Of a stretch of 64,000 nt of DNA, positions 43,164 through 51,335 are shown one piece after another. The notes under the pieces are model-generated. The model was not told the DNA's origin. It searched no databases and was given only the letters and a program-made list of their open reading frames with translations. The stretch's first letter is position 1; every line of letters begins with the position of its first letter. The stretch comes from Deferrisoma camini S3R1 (lineage in GTDB: Bacteria; Desulfobacterota; Deferrisomatia; Deferrisomatales; Deferrisomataceae): NCBI RefSeq assembly GCF_000526155.1, contig NZ_JAFN01000001.1, forward strand, positions 3,722,264-3,786,263, written 5' to 3'. The translations under genes and the position numbers were made by a program.

Positions 43164-44873
43164 ATGTCGCGGATTCTTCGCATCGACCTTTCCCAGAAGC
43201 GGTTTTCGTTTGAGGACCTGCCCGATGCCTGGCAGGGGCTGGGGGGGCGCGGGCTCACCTCGGCCGTGGTGGCGGAGGAGGTGCCGCCCGACGCCGATCC
43301 CCTGGGGCCCGAGAACCGGCTGGTGCTGGCGCCGGGCCTGCTGGCCGGGACGGCGGCGCCCAACAACGGGCGCCTGTCGGTGGGGGCCAAGAGCCCGCTC
43401 ACCGGAACCATCAAGGAGTCCAACGCCGGCGGGTCGTTCGCCCAGAAGCTCGCCCGTCTCGGCGTGGCCGCGGTTGTGCTCGAGGGGAGCGCCCCGGACC
43501 CGGTGACGGTGACGATCCGGGCCGCGGGGGTGGAGCTCGAGCCCGCCGGCGATCTGTGGGGGAAGGGCGCGTACGAAGCTGCCGACGCGCTGGGCGCCCG
43601 CTGCCCGGGCTGCGGCATCGCCCTGGTGGGGCCTGCCGGGGAGAGGGGGTGCAAGGCGGCGGCGGTATGCGTGACCACGCCCGACGGGTTCCTGCGCACG
43701 GCCGCCCGGGGCGGGTTGGGGGCGGTCATGGGCTCCAAGGGGGTCAAGGCCGTGGTGGTGGACGACGCGGGCGGGCCGGGCGCCTCGGTGGCCGATCCGG
43801 ACCGGTTCCGGGCGGCCGCAAAGACCCTGTCGGAGGGCATCGCGGCCCACCCCCTCGTGGGCGGGTTCCAGGCCCTGGGCACCTCGATGCTGGTGGGGCT
43901 GATCAACGAGCTGGGGGGGCTGCCCACCCGCAACTACTCGGCGGGCCGGTTCGAGGGCGCCCCCCGGATCGCCGGGGAGGCCTTGGCCGAGATCATGGCG
44001 GCCCGGCCCAACGCGAGCTCCCGGCACCGGTGCATGGCCGGGTGCCTGATCCACTGCTCCCAGGTGTACACGGCCGAGGGCGGCGAGGTGATCACCTCGG
44101 GGTTCGAGTACGAGACCCTTGGGATGGTGGGGAGCAACTGCGCCATCGACGACCCGGACGCCATCGCCCGGATCGACCGGCTGTGCGACGCCCTGGGGCT
44201 CGACACCATGGAGGTCGGGGCCGCGGCCGCGGTGGCCATGGAGGCTGGCGCCCTTCCCTGGGGGGACGGGGCGGCCCTGTTGGAGGCCCTCGCCTCGGTG
44301 CCCACCGGCGGAAGGCTGGGGCTCCTGCTCGCCGACGGCTCCGTGGCCACGGGCCGGGAGCTCGGCGTGGCCCGGGTGCCCGCGGTCAAGGGCCAGGCCA
44401 TGGCCGCCTACGACCCCCGGTGTCTCAAGGGAACCGGTGTGACCTACGCCACGAGCCCCATGGGAGCGGACCACACCGCGGGCAACGTGCTGCCGAGCCC
44501 GGCCAACCCAGACTACGACCCGGCCAAGCCGGAGGGGCAGTACCAGGTCTCCGAGTTCGTGCAGTGCTACTTCGCGGCCGTGGACACCCTGGGCCTGTGC
44601 CTGTTCGCCTCGCTCCCCGTGGTGGAGAGCGAGGAGCTCCAGGCCGCCCTGGCCGAGGCCGTGGCCGCCAAGCTGGGCCACGAGATCCCCGGTGGCTCCC
44701 TGATCGGGCTCGGCCGGCGGGTGTGCCTGACCGAGAAGGGGTTCAACCGGCGAGCCGGGTTCGGGCCGAGGCACGACCGGCTGCCCGGCTTCTTCGCCCG
44801 GGAGCCGCTGCCGCCCCACGGCCACGTGTGGGACGTGCCGGACGCGGACCTGGACCGGGTGTTTGCGGAGTGA
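43164..44873 (+). CDS. Aldehyde:ferredoxin oxidoreductase-family tungsto/molybdoenzyme
   Basis: A 569-residue enzyme. The N terminus ILRIDLSQKRF leads into the family's GGRGLTSAVVAEEV and GRLSVGAKSPLTGTIKESNAGG region that binds the pterin cofactor. The 4Fe-4S ligands are in RCMAGCLIHC (C-x3-C-x3-C) with a later C in TLGLCLFASLP. It has ESN-like and YET (FEYETLGMVGSNC) motifs expected of the family. It oxidises aldehydes to acids with ferredoxin as acceptor in the cytoplasm. In this operon it would take up the aldehyde made by periplasmic amine oxidation. GGAGGA precedes the ATG. Confidence 0.88.
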   Translation: MSRILRIDLSQKRFSFEDLPDAWQGLGGRGLTSAVVAEEVPPDADPLGPENRLVLAPGLLAGTAAPNNGRLSVGAKSPLTGTIKESNAGGSFAQKLARLGVAAVVLEGSAPDPVTVTIRAAGVELEPAGDLWGKGAYEAADALGARCPGCGIALVGPAGERGCKAAAVCVTTPDGFLRTAARGGLGAVMGSKGVKAVVVDDAGGPGASVADPDRFRAAAKTLSEGIAAHPLVGGFQALGTSMLVGLINELGGLPTRNYSAGRFEGAPRIAGEALAEIMAARPNASSRHRCMAGCLIHCSQVYTAEGGEVITSGFEYETLGMVGSNCAIDDPDAIARIDRLCDALGLDTMEVGAAAAVAMEAGALPWGDGAALLEALASVPTGGRLGLLLADGSVATGRELGVARVPAVKGQAMAAYDPRCLKGTGVTYATSPMGADHTAGNVLPSPANPDYDPAKPEGQYQVSEFVQCYFAAVDTLGLCLFASLPVVESEELQAALAEAVAAKLGHEIPGGSLIGLGRRVCLTEKGFNRRAGFGPRHDRLPGFFAREPLPPHGHVWDVPDADLDRVFAE

Positions 44874-45568
44874 GCCCGGCGGTGCCGGTTCGGCTGCGGG
44901 TGGGGGTGGTGGACACCGGCGTGAACCCCTGGCACTCCCACGTGCGGGGGGCCGTGGCCGGGTGCCGGGTGTTCCTGGACCCGCGGGGACGGATCCGGGA
45001 GGACGGGGAGTTCTTCGACCCGGTGGGCCACGGCACCGCGGTGGCCGGCGTGCTGCGCCAGGAGCTCCCCGGGGCCGAGATCTACGCCGTGCGCGTGTTC
45101 GGGGCCGGGCTCACCACCTACCCCTCCCTGGTGGCCCGGGGGATGCTCCGGGCGGCGGCCGAGGGCTGCGCGGTGATCAACCTGAGCCTGGCCGTGCCCC
45201 CGGGCCCTGGGTCCGCCCTGATCGCGGAGGCGTGCGGCCTGGTGCGCCGGGCCGGATGCCGGGTGGTGGCCGCGGGGGACGCCGGCGGTCGGGTCGTTCT
45301 GCCCGCCGCCCTGCCCGGGGTGCTGGGGGTGGTGGCGGACGATGCGCTGGCCGACGGCGAGGTGGGGGTTGGGGGCGGGCCCTACCCGTTTCGGGCCCCC
45401 GGCCGGCCCCGGGACCTGGCCGGGCTCCCCCGGGGGGCCAACCTGCTGGGGGGATCGTTCGCCTGCGCCCGGGTCGCGGCCCGGGCGGCCCGGGACCCGG
45501 CATGGGCCGAAAAGGCCCTTGACCGGACCGGCCGATCTGAGTATAAAGACCGCCTCACGGGCGATTAG
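44870..45568 (+). CDS. qhpE: Subtilisin-like maturation protease QhpE
   Basis: A 232-residue serine protease. The S8 catalytic triad is visible: D in VGVVDTGVNPWH, H in GHGTAVAGVL and S in GGSFACARVA. It is short for a subtilase and has no signal peptide, as for QhpE, which removes the gamma leader in the cytoplasm after cross-linking. The GTG overlaps the previous stop. The last three codons lie inside the tRNA-Val gene and its stop TAG is tRNA positions 8-10, so the gene and tRNA share ten bases. Confidence 0.86.
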   Translation: MSPAVPVRLRVGVVDTGVNPWHSHVRGAVAGCRVFLDPRGRIREDGEFFDPVGHGTAVAGVLRQELPGAEIYAVRVFGAGLTTYPSLVARGMLRAAAEGCAVINLSLAVPPGPGSALIAEACGLVRRAGCRVVAAGDAGGRVVLPAALPGVLGVVADDALADGEVGVGGGPYPFRAPGRPRDLAGLPRGANLLGGSFACARVAARAARDPAWAEKALDRTGRSEYKDRLTGD

Positions 45569-45633
45569 CTCAGCGGGAGAGCACTGGCCTCACATGCCAG
45601 GGGTCGCAGGTTCAATCCCTGCATCGCCCACCA
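45559..45633 (+). tRNA. tRNA-Val (CAC)
   Basis: A complete cloverleaf: acceptor GGGCGAT/ATCGCCC, anticodon stem CTGGC/GCCAG with loop CTCACAT giving anticodon CAC, T-loop GGTTCAATC, and encoded CCA. It shares its first ten bases with the end of the QhpE gene and is followed by a terminator. Confidence 0.95.
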
Positions 45634-45644
45634 TGCCTTGGCAA

Positions 45645-45678
45645 GGGACTCGGAAGCGTTTCCGGGTCCCTTTTCTTT
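45645..45678 (+). terminator. Rho-independent terminator after tRNA-Val
   Basis: GGGACTCGGAA pairs with TTCCGGGTCCC around a short loop, with one mismatch, followed by TTTTCTTTT. It would end the tRNA and the QHNDH operon transcript. Confidence 0.8.
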
Positions 45679-45684
45679 TGAAGG

Positions 45685-45719
45685 CGGTCATCGGTCATCA
45701 GTCGTCGGTCGTCGGTGTG
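45685..45719. repeat. Heptamer array, 5 units of CGGTCNN
   Basis: CGGTCAT, CGGTCAT, CAGTCGT, CGGTCGT, CGGTGTG in direct succession after the terminator. Same family as the other CGGTCNN arrays in the window; the downstream minus-strand gene TrmH would read it as NNGACCG. Confidence 0.6.
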
Positions 45720-45740
45720 GGGCGTCACCAGGCCAGCTAC

Positions 45741-46016
45741 TACCAAGTTGCGTTCAAAGCCATCAGACCCCTGAACCGGCGGGGCCTGGTGGAGCGCCGG
45801 GCGTGGCTCCTACGGTCGCTGCACCCGGCACTCAGCCGATGTTTGCCTCGCAACAATCCCGAAAATGCCTTGCCAAAGTTCGTTCTTCCAGCGCCAAGGA
45901 GCATAGGGCTGAGTGCCGGGTGCGGCGTAAGTCGGATGCTGCACTCACGCACGGCCGGAACCAGGCCCCTTTGCCCCGGCCCCCCGGATGGATCTTGGTT
46001 TGAACGCAACTTGGTA
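45741..46016. mobile_element. MITE-like element with 18-bp terminal inverted repeats
   Basis: TACCAAGTTGCGTTCAAA (45741-45758) is repeated as its exact reverse complement at 45999-46016, bounding 276 bp without a gene. Each end carries TA at the outermost position, as expected of IS630/Tc1-type insertion at TA. A second exact inverted repeat, GCACCCGGCACTCAGCC (45821-45837) with its complement at 45907-45923, sits inside, so the element can fold into a long nested hairpin. No transposase is present, so it would need one in trans. It fills most of the gap between tRNA-Val and TrmH. Confidence 0.68.
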
Positions 46017-46046
46017 TAACGCCGCGCGGGGCGGCGTTGTTCCTCC

Positions 46047-46691
46047 TCACCCCCTGCCGCGCACCAGCCGCCGGCCGAACCGCAGGCTCTTGGGCAGCCA
46101 CTGCTCAAGGACCTCGCGCCGTTCCTCTGCGGTGAGAAGCCCCCCGCCGGGCCGCTGCCGGACCCTCTGGGTCACGCTGTACAGGCTCACGGCCACGGCC
46201 ACCGACACGTTGAAGCTCTGCACGAACCCGTACATGGGGATCGTGTAGGCCCCGTCGCACCAGGCCCGGGCCGCCGGGCTGACCCCATCCCTCTCGTTTC
46301 CGAACACCAGGGCCACCGGCGCGTCCACCGGGATCTCCTCGAGGGCCACGGCTCCCGGGTCGAGCATGGCCGCGAAGAGCCGGAACCCCCGGGCCTTCAG
46401 GTCCCGGCCGCACTCCTCGAACCGATCGTGGCGGTGGATCGAGAGCCACTTGTGCGCTCCCAGGGTGATGCGCCGGCTGGGTACGGTGTTCTCCCGGGTG
46501 TCCACCACGTGGAGGTGCTGCACGCCCAGGCCCTCACAGGTGCGCATCACGGCGCTCAGGTTGTGGGGGTGGTGGAGGTTCTCGATCACCACCCGCACGG
46601 CGCCAAGTCGGTGGTTGAGGGCTCGCTCCATCTTGGCCCACCGCTCGGGCCGCAGGGCCTGCCGGATGATGTCCAAGGGGTCGTCTGCCAC
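46047..46691 (-). CDS. trmH: SpoU-class tRNA (guanosine-2'-O)-methyltransferase, TrmH-like
   Basis: About 214 residues. SpoU/TrmH motif 1 is VIENLHHPHNLSAVMRTCEG, motif 2 VALVFGNERDGVS and motif 3 IPMYGFVQSFNVSVAVAVSL, which build the trefoil-knot SAM site. TrmH methylates G18 in the D-loop. The GTG start has GGAG at a good distance. An upstream ATG (46766) would add 25 residues of weak character. The C-terminal RSLRFGRRLVRG tail is basic, for tRNA binding. Confidence 0.88.
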   Translation of the reverse strand: MADDPLDIIRQALRPERWAKMERALNHRLGAVRVVIENLHHPHNLSAVMRTCEGLGVQHLHVVDTRENTVPSRRITLGAHKWLSIHRHDRFEECGRDLKARGFRLFAAMLDPGAVALEEIPVDAPVALVFGNERDGVSPAARAWCDGAYTIPMYGFVQSFNVSVAVAVSLYSVTQRVRQRPGGGLLTAEERREVLEQWLPKSLRFGRRLVRGRG

Positions 46692-46856
46692 GTCTTCGTC
46701 TCCGTGGTTCGGTTCGGACGGGCGGCCGAGAATAGCAGACCGACGTGGGCCGTGCACCCAGGACATCCGTCCCTGGCCGAGCCCCCGAGCTTGTGTTAGT
46801 TATGAAATATCCCATGCTCCCTGCCTCGGCGTTTGCCCAGGGTCCACAGGTTGTTC

Positions 46857-46877
46857 GACCGGCGACCAACGACCGAA
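46857..46877. repeat. Heptamer array, 3 units in GACCGNN orientation
   Basis: GACCGGC, GACCAAC, GACCGAA end 20 bp upstream of the hybrid kinase start. The orientation is opposite to the other arrays on the window, but relative to the downstream gene it is the same: GACCG on the sense strand. Confidence 0.5.
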
Positions 46878-46896
46878 GTTGTTCGGAAGGTGTGCC

Positions 46897-48480
46897 ATGG
46901 GGCCCGAAAAAGATCTGATCTGTCCCCCGGCCTGCGAGATCGTGCGGGAGGACCGCGCGGAGATCCAGGAGGAGTACGCCCGGAGGCTCAAGAAGGTGGG
47001 CCCCGACTACGGGGCCCGTCCGCTGGAGGAGCTCCGGCAGACCACGGGCCAGGCGGTGGCCTCCTATCTGGCGGTCCTGTGCGCCGGGGACTGGGGCCCG
47101 ATGGAGAGCTTCGTGCGGGAGATCGCGGAGCGCCGGTTCGCGCTTCGGTTCCCCATGTCGGAGGTGCAGCGGGCCTTTGCCCTGTTCCGGGAGTTGTGTC
47201 ACTCGCGGCTCACCGATCGCCTGGAGGGGGCAGAGCTCAATCGGGCTCTGGACCGGCTGGACCGGGTGGTGGACGAGGCGATTCACCGGTTCAGCGACAC
47301 CTACCAGGAACTCCATCTCGACGAGATTCGGCGGAAAACGGAGGAGCTCGCAGAGGCCCACCGCCAGCTCCAGGCCCAGTACCGGGAGGTGGCCGAGGCG
47401 GCCCGGATCAAGAGCCAGTTCTTCGCCAACATGAGCCACGAGCTCCGCAGCCCCCTCAACTCGGTGATCGGGTACACTGAGCTCCTCCTGGACGGCATCG
47501 ACGGCCCCCTGACCCGGGAGCAGCGGCAGGATCTGCAGAAGATCCTCGCCGGCGCCCGGTATCTCCTCAAGCTCATCAACAACATCCTCGATATGACCCG
47601 GATCGAGGCCGGCCGCATGGAGACCGACATCCAGCCGTTCGACCTGGGCCGAGTCCTCCAGGAGGCCTCCGACACGGTGGCGCCCCTGGCCTATCGGAAG
47701 AACCTGAAGATCCTCGTGGACGTGCCCCCCGATCTGGGCATGGTGCGGTCCGACCCGGGCAAGGTGAAACAGGTGGCGATCAACCTGCTGGCCAACGCCG
47801 TCAAGTTCACCGAGAAGGGCCGGGTGGTGTGCCGGGCCCGGCGGGAGGACGGCGGGGTGCGGGTCGAGGTGGAGGACACCGGCTCGGGCATCGCCCCGGA
47901 GGAGCAGGAGCGGATCTTCACCAAGTTCTACCAGGTGAACGCGGCCCACGGCCGCGAGCACCGGGGCACCGGCCTGGGGCTGCCCCTGAGCCGGATGTTG
48001 GTGGAGCTCCTGGGCGGCCGGATGGGGTTGGAGAGCGAGGTGGGGCGGGGCAGCCGGTTCTGGTTCTGGATCCCCGACGCCGGGGCGGACGGCGAGACGG
48101 CCGCCCGGCGTCGCCGCCCGCTGGTGCTGGTGGTGGAGGACGATCCCGCGGCCCAGGAGCTGCTGAAGAGGTTCCTGGAGACCGGGGAGTACGACGTGAT
48201 CACCGCCTCGGACGGGGCCGAGGGAATGGACCTGGCGAGGCTCCGCCGGCCCGACGTGATCACCCTGGACCTGCTCATGCCCCGGGTGGACGGGTGGCAG
48301 CTGCTGCGCCGCCTCAAGGCCGACCCCGACACCCGGCCGATCCCCGTGGTGGTGGTGACCTGCGTGGATCGCCAGGATCAGGCGGTGCGGGACGGCGCGG
48401 CCGCCCACCTGGCCAAGCCCGTGGACCGGGCCGAGCTGCTCCGGGCCGTGGGCCGGGCGCTGGAGCCCCAAAGGGGGTAG
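46897..48480 (+). CDS. Hybrid sensor kinase with RsbRD-like N terminus and receiver
   Basis: A 527-residue cytoplasmic protein. Residues 1-135 are all-helical and resemble the RsbRD N-terminal sensory region (EIQEEYARRLKKVG, ERRFALRFPMSEVQRAF). A coiled coil leads to the HisKA helix (FFANMSHELRSPLNSVIGY), an HATPase domain (INLLANAVKFTE, GTGLGLPLSRM) and a C-terminal receiver (LVVEDDPAAQELL, phospho-acceptor D in ITLDLLMPRVDGW). The ATG follows GGAAGG. Three bases downstream of its stop lies a small HExxH gene, so the pair may be an operon. A general stress input is likely. Confidence 0.84.
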   Translation: MGPEKDLICPPACEIVREDRAEIQEEYARRLKKVGPDYGARPLEELRQTTGQAVASYLAVLCAGDWGPMESFVREIAERRFALRFPMSEVQRAFALFRELCHSRLTDRLEGAELNRALDRLDRVVDEAIHRFSDTYQELHLDEIRRKTEELAEAHRQLQAQYREVAEAARIKSQFFANMSHELRSPLNSVIGYTELLLDGIDGPLTREQRQDLQKILAGARYLLKLINNILDMTRIEAGRMETDIQPFDLGRVLQEASDTVAPLAYRKNLKILVDVPPDLGMVRSDPGKVKQVAINLLANAVKFTEKGRVVCRARREDGGVRVEVEDTGSGIAPEEQERIFTKFYQVNAAHGREHRGTGLGLPLSRMLVELLGGRMGLESEVGRGSRFWFWIPDAGADGETAARRRRPLVLVVEDDPAAQELLKRFLETGEYDVITASDGAEGMDLARLRRPDVITLDLLMPRVDGWQLLRRLKADPDTRPIPVVVVTCVDRQDQAVRDGAAAHLAKPVDRAELLRAVGRALEPQRG

Positions 48481-48482
48481 CC

Positions 48483-48998
48483 ATGGGAACTCGGCGGTTC
48501 GGTCCGGGGGAGATCGCGGCCGTGCGCGGGGCGGTTCCGCTGGCCCAGGAGCTGACCGGTCAGCACTACGGGCTGCCCGACGACTGGTTCCGGCGCACCA
48601 GCCACGAGATCTGCACGGGCAGGGACCTGCGGCCGTTCGAGGTGCTGGGCCCGGGGGTGCTGGCCCACATTCGCAGGGTCCATCGCGTGGAGGGCGCTCC
48701 CTGGAGGCCCTGCCGGAGGCTGTGCCCCCACTACCGGATCTGCCTCCAGGACCACAACCTCCTGGCCCGGCTTCACGAGGAGCGTTGGATCCGCCTGGCG
48801 GACCTCCTCGTGACCGTGCTCATCCACGAGTACGTTCACCTCGTGCGGTTCTGCCGGTACGAGTGCCCCTACCGGCCCCTTCGTGAGGACGCGTCGCGGC
48901 ACGAGGAGGACGAGGTGAACCGGGTCACGCGCAGGATCCTCCGAGCCGGCCCGGCCTCCCTCCGGGAGGCCGGCGAGCGGCTGCTGCCGGGGGGGTAG
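48483..48998 (+). CDS. Cysteine-rich HEYVH protein of unknown function
   Basis: A 171-residue cytoplasmic protein directly after the hybrid kinase. It has a metal-binding candidate HEYVHLVRFCRYECPY (HExxH) and an earlier cysteine pattern CRRLCPHYRIC, with more acidic/histidine residues downstream (ASRHEEDEVNRVTRR) that could complete the site. It looks like a compact zinc- or iron-binding protein, perhaps a peptidase-like fold, but I recognise no family. Tight linkage suggests it is the output or partner of the kinase. Confidence 0.72.
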   Translation: MGTRRFGPGEIAAVRGAVPLAQELTGQHYGLPDDWFRRTSHEICTGRDLRPFEVLGPGVLAHIRRVHRVEGAPWRPCRRLCPHYRICLQDHNLLARLHEERWIRLADLLVTVLIHEYVHLVRFCRYECPYRPLREDASRHEEDEVNRVTRRILRAGPASLREAGERLLPGG

Positions 48999-49033
48999 TG
49001 TTCCGTTTCGCAAAAACGTATACGGATTACCTC

Positions 49034-49191
49034 GGTGGGGCTGGGGGCTCCGACGAAGCGCGACGGCCGAGCAGCCGGGCCGCCCGGCGCCAGGGGAGCG
49101 GCCGCGGCGCGTGCCCTCACGCGCCGCAGCGGACCGCGCCGAGGCGGCCCCTGCGAGGCCGTTCAGCGAAGGAGGGGCCCCCAGCCCCACC
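49034..49191. repeat. 158-bp imperfect palindromic element
   Basis: The arm GGTGGGGCTGGGGGCTCC (49034-49051) pairs with the arm at 49171-49191. Between them further partial complementarity converges on a perfect 10-bp hairpin, GCGGCGCGTG/CACGCGCCGC with loop CCCT, at 49104-49127. It lies between two convergent genes and contains no gene of its own. It could be a terminator for both directions or a palindromic mobile repeat. Confidence 0.6.
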
Positions 49192-49210
49192 CCCTGGGAA
49201 AACCACGAGA
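49166..49210. repeat. 44-45 bp interspersed repeat, copy 1
   Basis: This module starts GCGAAGGAGGGGCC, contains CAGCCCCACCCCCTGGGAAAA and ends CCACGAGA. A second copy at 54375-54418 differs by one indel and one substitution. It overlaps the right arm of the palindromic element. Confidence 0.75.
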
Positions 49211-49250
49211 ATTCGGAAACCCTACAGTAGGGGCAAGAGGGTGAAGGGGC

Positions 49251-50474
49251 CTACCAGGGCTGGATCTCGGCGTGGATCCGCCGGAACTCCTCGTGGATGT
49301 CCCGGAAGATGCGCAGAAGCTCGGGGTCGAAGTGCTGCCGGGGGCGGGTGCGGTGGTCCCCCACCGTGAACACCTCCAGGGCCTGCTCGTGGGAGAGGGC
49401 GGGCTTGTAGGGCCGGGGCGAGCGAAGGGCGTCGTACACGTCCACGATCTTCACCAGCCGGGCCTCCCGGGGGATCGCCTCGCCCCGGAGCCCGCGGGGG
49501 TAGCCCGAGCCGTCCCAGTTCTCGTGGTGGGCCCCGGCGATCCGGCGGGCCATGGCGAGCCGGGGCGAGCTTCCGATGATCTTCTCGCCCTGGAGGGTGT
49601 GCTCCTGCATCAGGGCGAGCTCCGCCGGCGTGAGCGGGCCGGGTTTGCGCAGCAGCTCCCGGGGCGTGTGGATCTTGCCCACGTCGTGGAGCTGGGACGA
49701 GTAGGCCAGCACCCGGGCCTCGCCCTCGGGGTAGCCGGCGGCCCGGGCCAGGACCTCGCAGTACCGGCTCACCCGGACGATGTGGTCGCCGGTGACCTCG
49801 TCGTTGACCTCGCTGGCCCTCGCCAGGGCCCCGATCAGGTACACGAACGCTTCCTCCACCTGGGCCACCCGGGAGCCCAGGGTCCACACGGTGCCCAGGG
49901 TCACGGCCAGGGCGGCCAGCACCTGGGCCTCGTACCGGGTGGCCCGGTCGGGATAGTTGAAGGCGATGATGGCCCCCGGCCGGTCGCCGGCCACCCGGTA
50001 GCTCACGTAGTTGCGGATCGGCTCGCCCACCGCCCGACGCACCTCGGGGTGGAACCGGGCCTGATACGCCTCCAGATCCGCCCCCTCGTCCCGGTAGTTC
50101 GACACGGTCACGTCCCCCGCGTCCACCGAGAACGCGTGGGTCTCGTCGGCCGTGAGGCGGATCGGGGGCCCCACCGGACGAAAGCCCTGGGGGCTCGCCC
50201 GGTAGAGGATCCCCTCGAACCCGGCCTGCCGGGCGTGCACCAGGAACACGTGGGAGGGCGATCGGGTCCGCCCCTGGGGCTCGCCGAGGGTCATCTCGTC
50301 GAGGGCCCTCAGCACCAGCGAGTCCAGGTCCGGCAGTCGGGGGCACTCGCAGCACAGGTCCTCCAGGGCCTGGTCCGTGATCCGGAGCACGTCCAGGGTC
50401 TGCCGGAACGCCTGGTGGCACAAGTCCCTTCCCCGCCGGGGGGGCAGGTGCACGAGACGGGCGCGGTGGGGCAT
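49251..50474 (-). CDS. HD-GYP domain protein, probable c-di-GMP phosphodiesterase
   Basis: About 407 residues. Residues 1-200 form a GAF-like sensory region (AQVLAALAVTLGTVWTLGS). The C-terminal HD-GYP domain shows GDHIVRVSRYCEVLA, the metal-binding HDVGKIHTP, LMQEHTLQGEKI, and AHHENWDGSGYPRGLRG, where GSGYP is the GYP loop; residues such as DVYDALRSPRPYKPALSHEQAL follow. These enzymes hydrolyse c-di-GMP. The ATG is preceded by GGAGG at nine bases; an open frame runs to 50540. It is divergent from queH. Confidence 0.9.
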   Translation of the reverse strand: MPHRARLVHLPPRRGRDLCHQAFRQTLDVLRITDQALEDLCCECPRLPDLDSLVLRALDEMTLGEPQGRTRSPSHVFLVHARQAGFEGILYRASPQGFRPVGPPIRLTADETHAFSVDAGDVTVSNYRDEGADLEAYQARFHPEVRRAVGEPIRNYVSYRVAGDRPGAIIAFNYPDRATRYEAQVLAALAVTLGTVWTLGSRVAQVEEAFVYLIGALARASEVNDEVTGDHIVRVSRYCEVLARAAGYPEGEARVLAYSSQLHDVGKIHTPRELLRKPGPLTPAELALMQEHTLQGEKIIGSSPRLAMARRIAGAHHENWDGSGYPRGLRGEAIPREARLVKIVDVYDALRSPRPYKPALSHEQALEVFTVGDHRTRPRQHFDPELLRIFRDIHEEFRRIHAEIQPW

Positions 50475-50569
50475 GGGCGAGGTCCTCCCAGGGGCTAGGG
50501 TTGCTCCGCGGGCCTTGACCCGAGGGCGGCGCCAACCCATCCTAGCCTTCTTCCCCGGGAGTGCAACCG

Positions 50570-51118
50570 ATGCGGATCCTGCTCCACACCTGCTGCGGCC
50601 CCTGCGCCATCGTGCCCCTCCGGCGGTTGCGCGCCGAGGGGACCGAGGTCATGGGGGTGTACACGAACCCCAACATCCAGCCCTACACCGAGTGGGCCCG
50701 GCGCCGGGAGGCGTTGGAGACCCTGGCGGCGGCCGAGGAGCTTCGGCTCCTACCCCCCGGGGACTACGATGTCGTGGCGTGGCTCAGGCAGGTGGTGTTC
50801 CGGGAGGCCGAGCGCTGCCGCATCTGCTACCACCTGCGGCTCCGGCACACGGCACATCTCGCGAAGCGCGGGCGGTTCGACGGGTTTTCGACCACGCTCC
50901 TCTACAGCAAGTTCCAGAAGCACGACCTGATCGCCGAGGTGGCCGGGGCCGTCGCGAGCGAAACCGGGGTGCGGTTCGTGTACCGGGACTGGCGCGAGGG
51001 TTGGTCCGAGGGGGTGGAGGCGTCGAAGGCCATGGGGCTGTACCGCCAGTCCTACTGCGGGTGCGTGTACAGCGAGCAGGACCGCTACCGGCCCCGCCGT
51101 CGAGGAGGAGAGCCATGA
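50570..51118 (+). CDS. queH: Epoxyqueuosine reductase QueH
   Basis: A 182-residue enzyme with LLHTCCGPCAI at the N terminus, ERCRICYHLRL in the middle and SYCGCVYSEQDR near the end, the cysteine sets that bind an iron-sulfur cluster and metal in QueH, the cobalamin-independent enzyme of the last queuosine step. The ATG has GGGAG nearby; a GTG three codons upstream is possible. It overlaps the next small gene as ATGA. Confidence 0.94.
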   Translation: MRILLHTCCGPCAIVPLRRLRAEGTEVMGVYTNPNIQPYTEWARRREALETLAAAEELRLLPPGDYDVVAWLRQVVFREAERCRICYHLRLRHTAHLAKRGRFDGFSTTLLYSKFQKHDLIAEVAGAVASETGVRFVYRDWREGWSEGVEASKAMGLYRQSYCGCVYSEQDRYRPRRRGGEP

Positions 51119-51330
51119 CCGACCTGGCGAAGCTGCTCATCGGGCTGGGGGCGCTGTTGATCCTGGCGGGCGCGCTGCTCCTGGTCGTCGGCAAGGTGCC
51201 CTGGCTGGGGCGCCTTCCCGGCGACATCGTGGTGGAGCGGCCCGGGTTCCGGTTCTACTTTCCGCTGGGTACCTCGATCCTCCTGTCGGTGGTCCTGAGC
51301 CTGGTGCTGTGGCTTCTGGGCCGCCGGTGA
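51115..51330 (+). CDS. Small membrane protein, DUF2905 type
   Basis: A 71-residue protein with two membrane segments (LLIGLGALLILAGALLLVVG and GTSILLSVVLSLVLWLL) separated by the conserved VPWLGRLPGDIVVERPGFRFYFP loop features (LGRLPGDI, FYFP) of the DUF2905 family. It starts within the queH stop (ATGA). The function is unknown. Confidence 0.88.
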   Translation: MTDLAKLLIGLGALLILAGALLLVVGKVPWLGRLPGDIVVERPGFRFYFPLGTSILLSVVLSLVLWLLGRR

Positions 51331-51335
51331 GGGCC

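Noticed and set aside
45638-46003. A 121-codon ORF in the MITE-like element
   Set aside because: It crosses the terminator, the heptamer array and the inverted repeats and has no protein signature.
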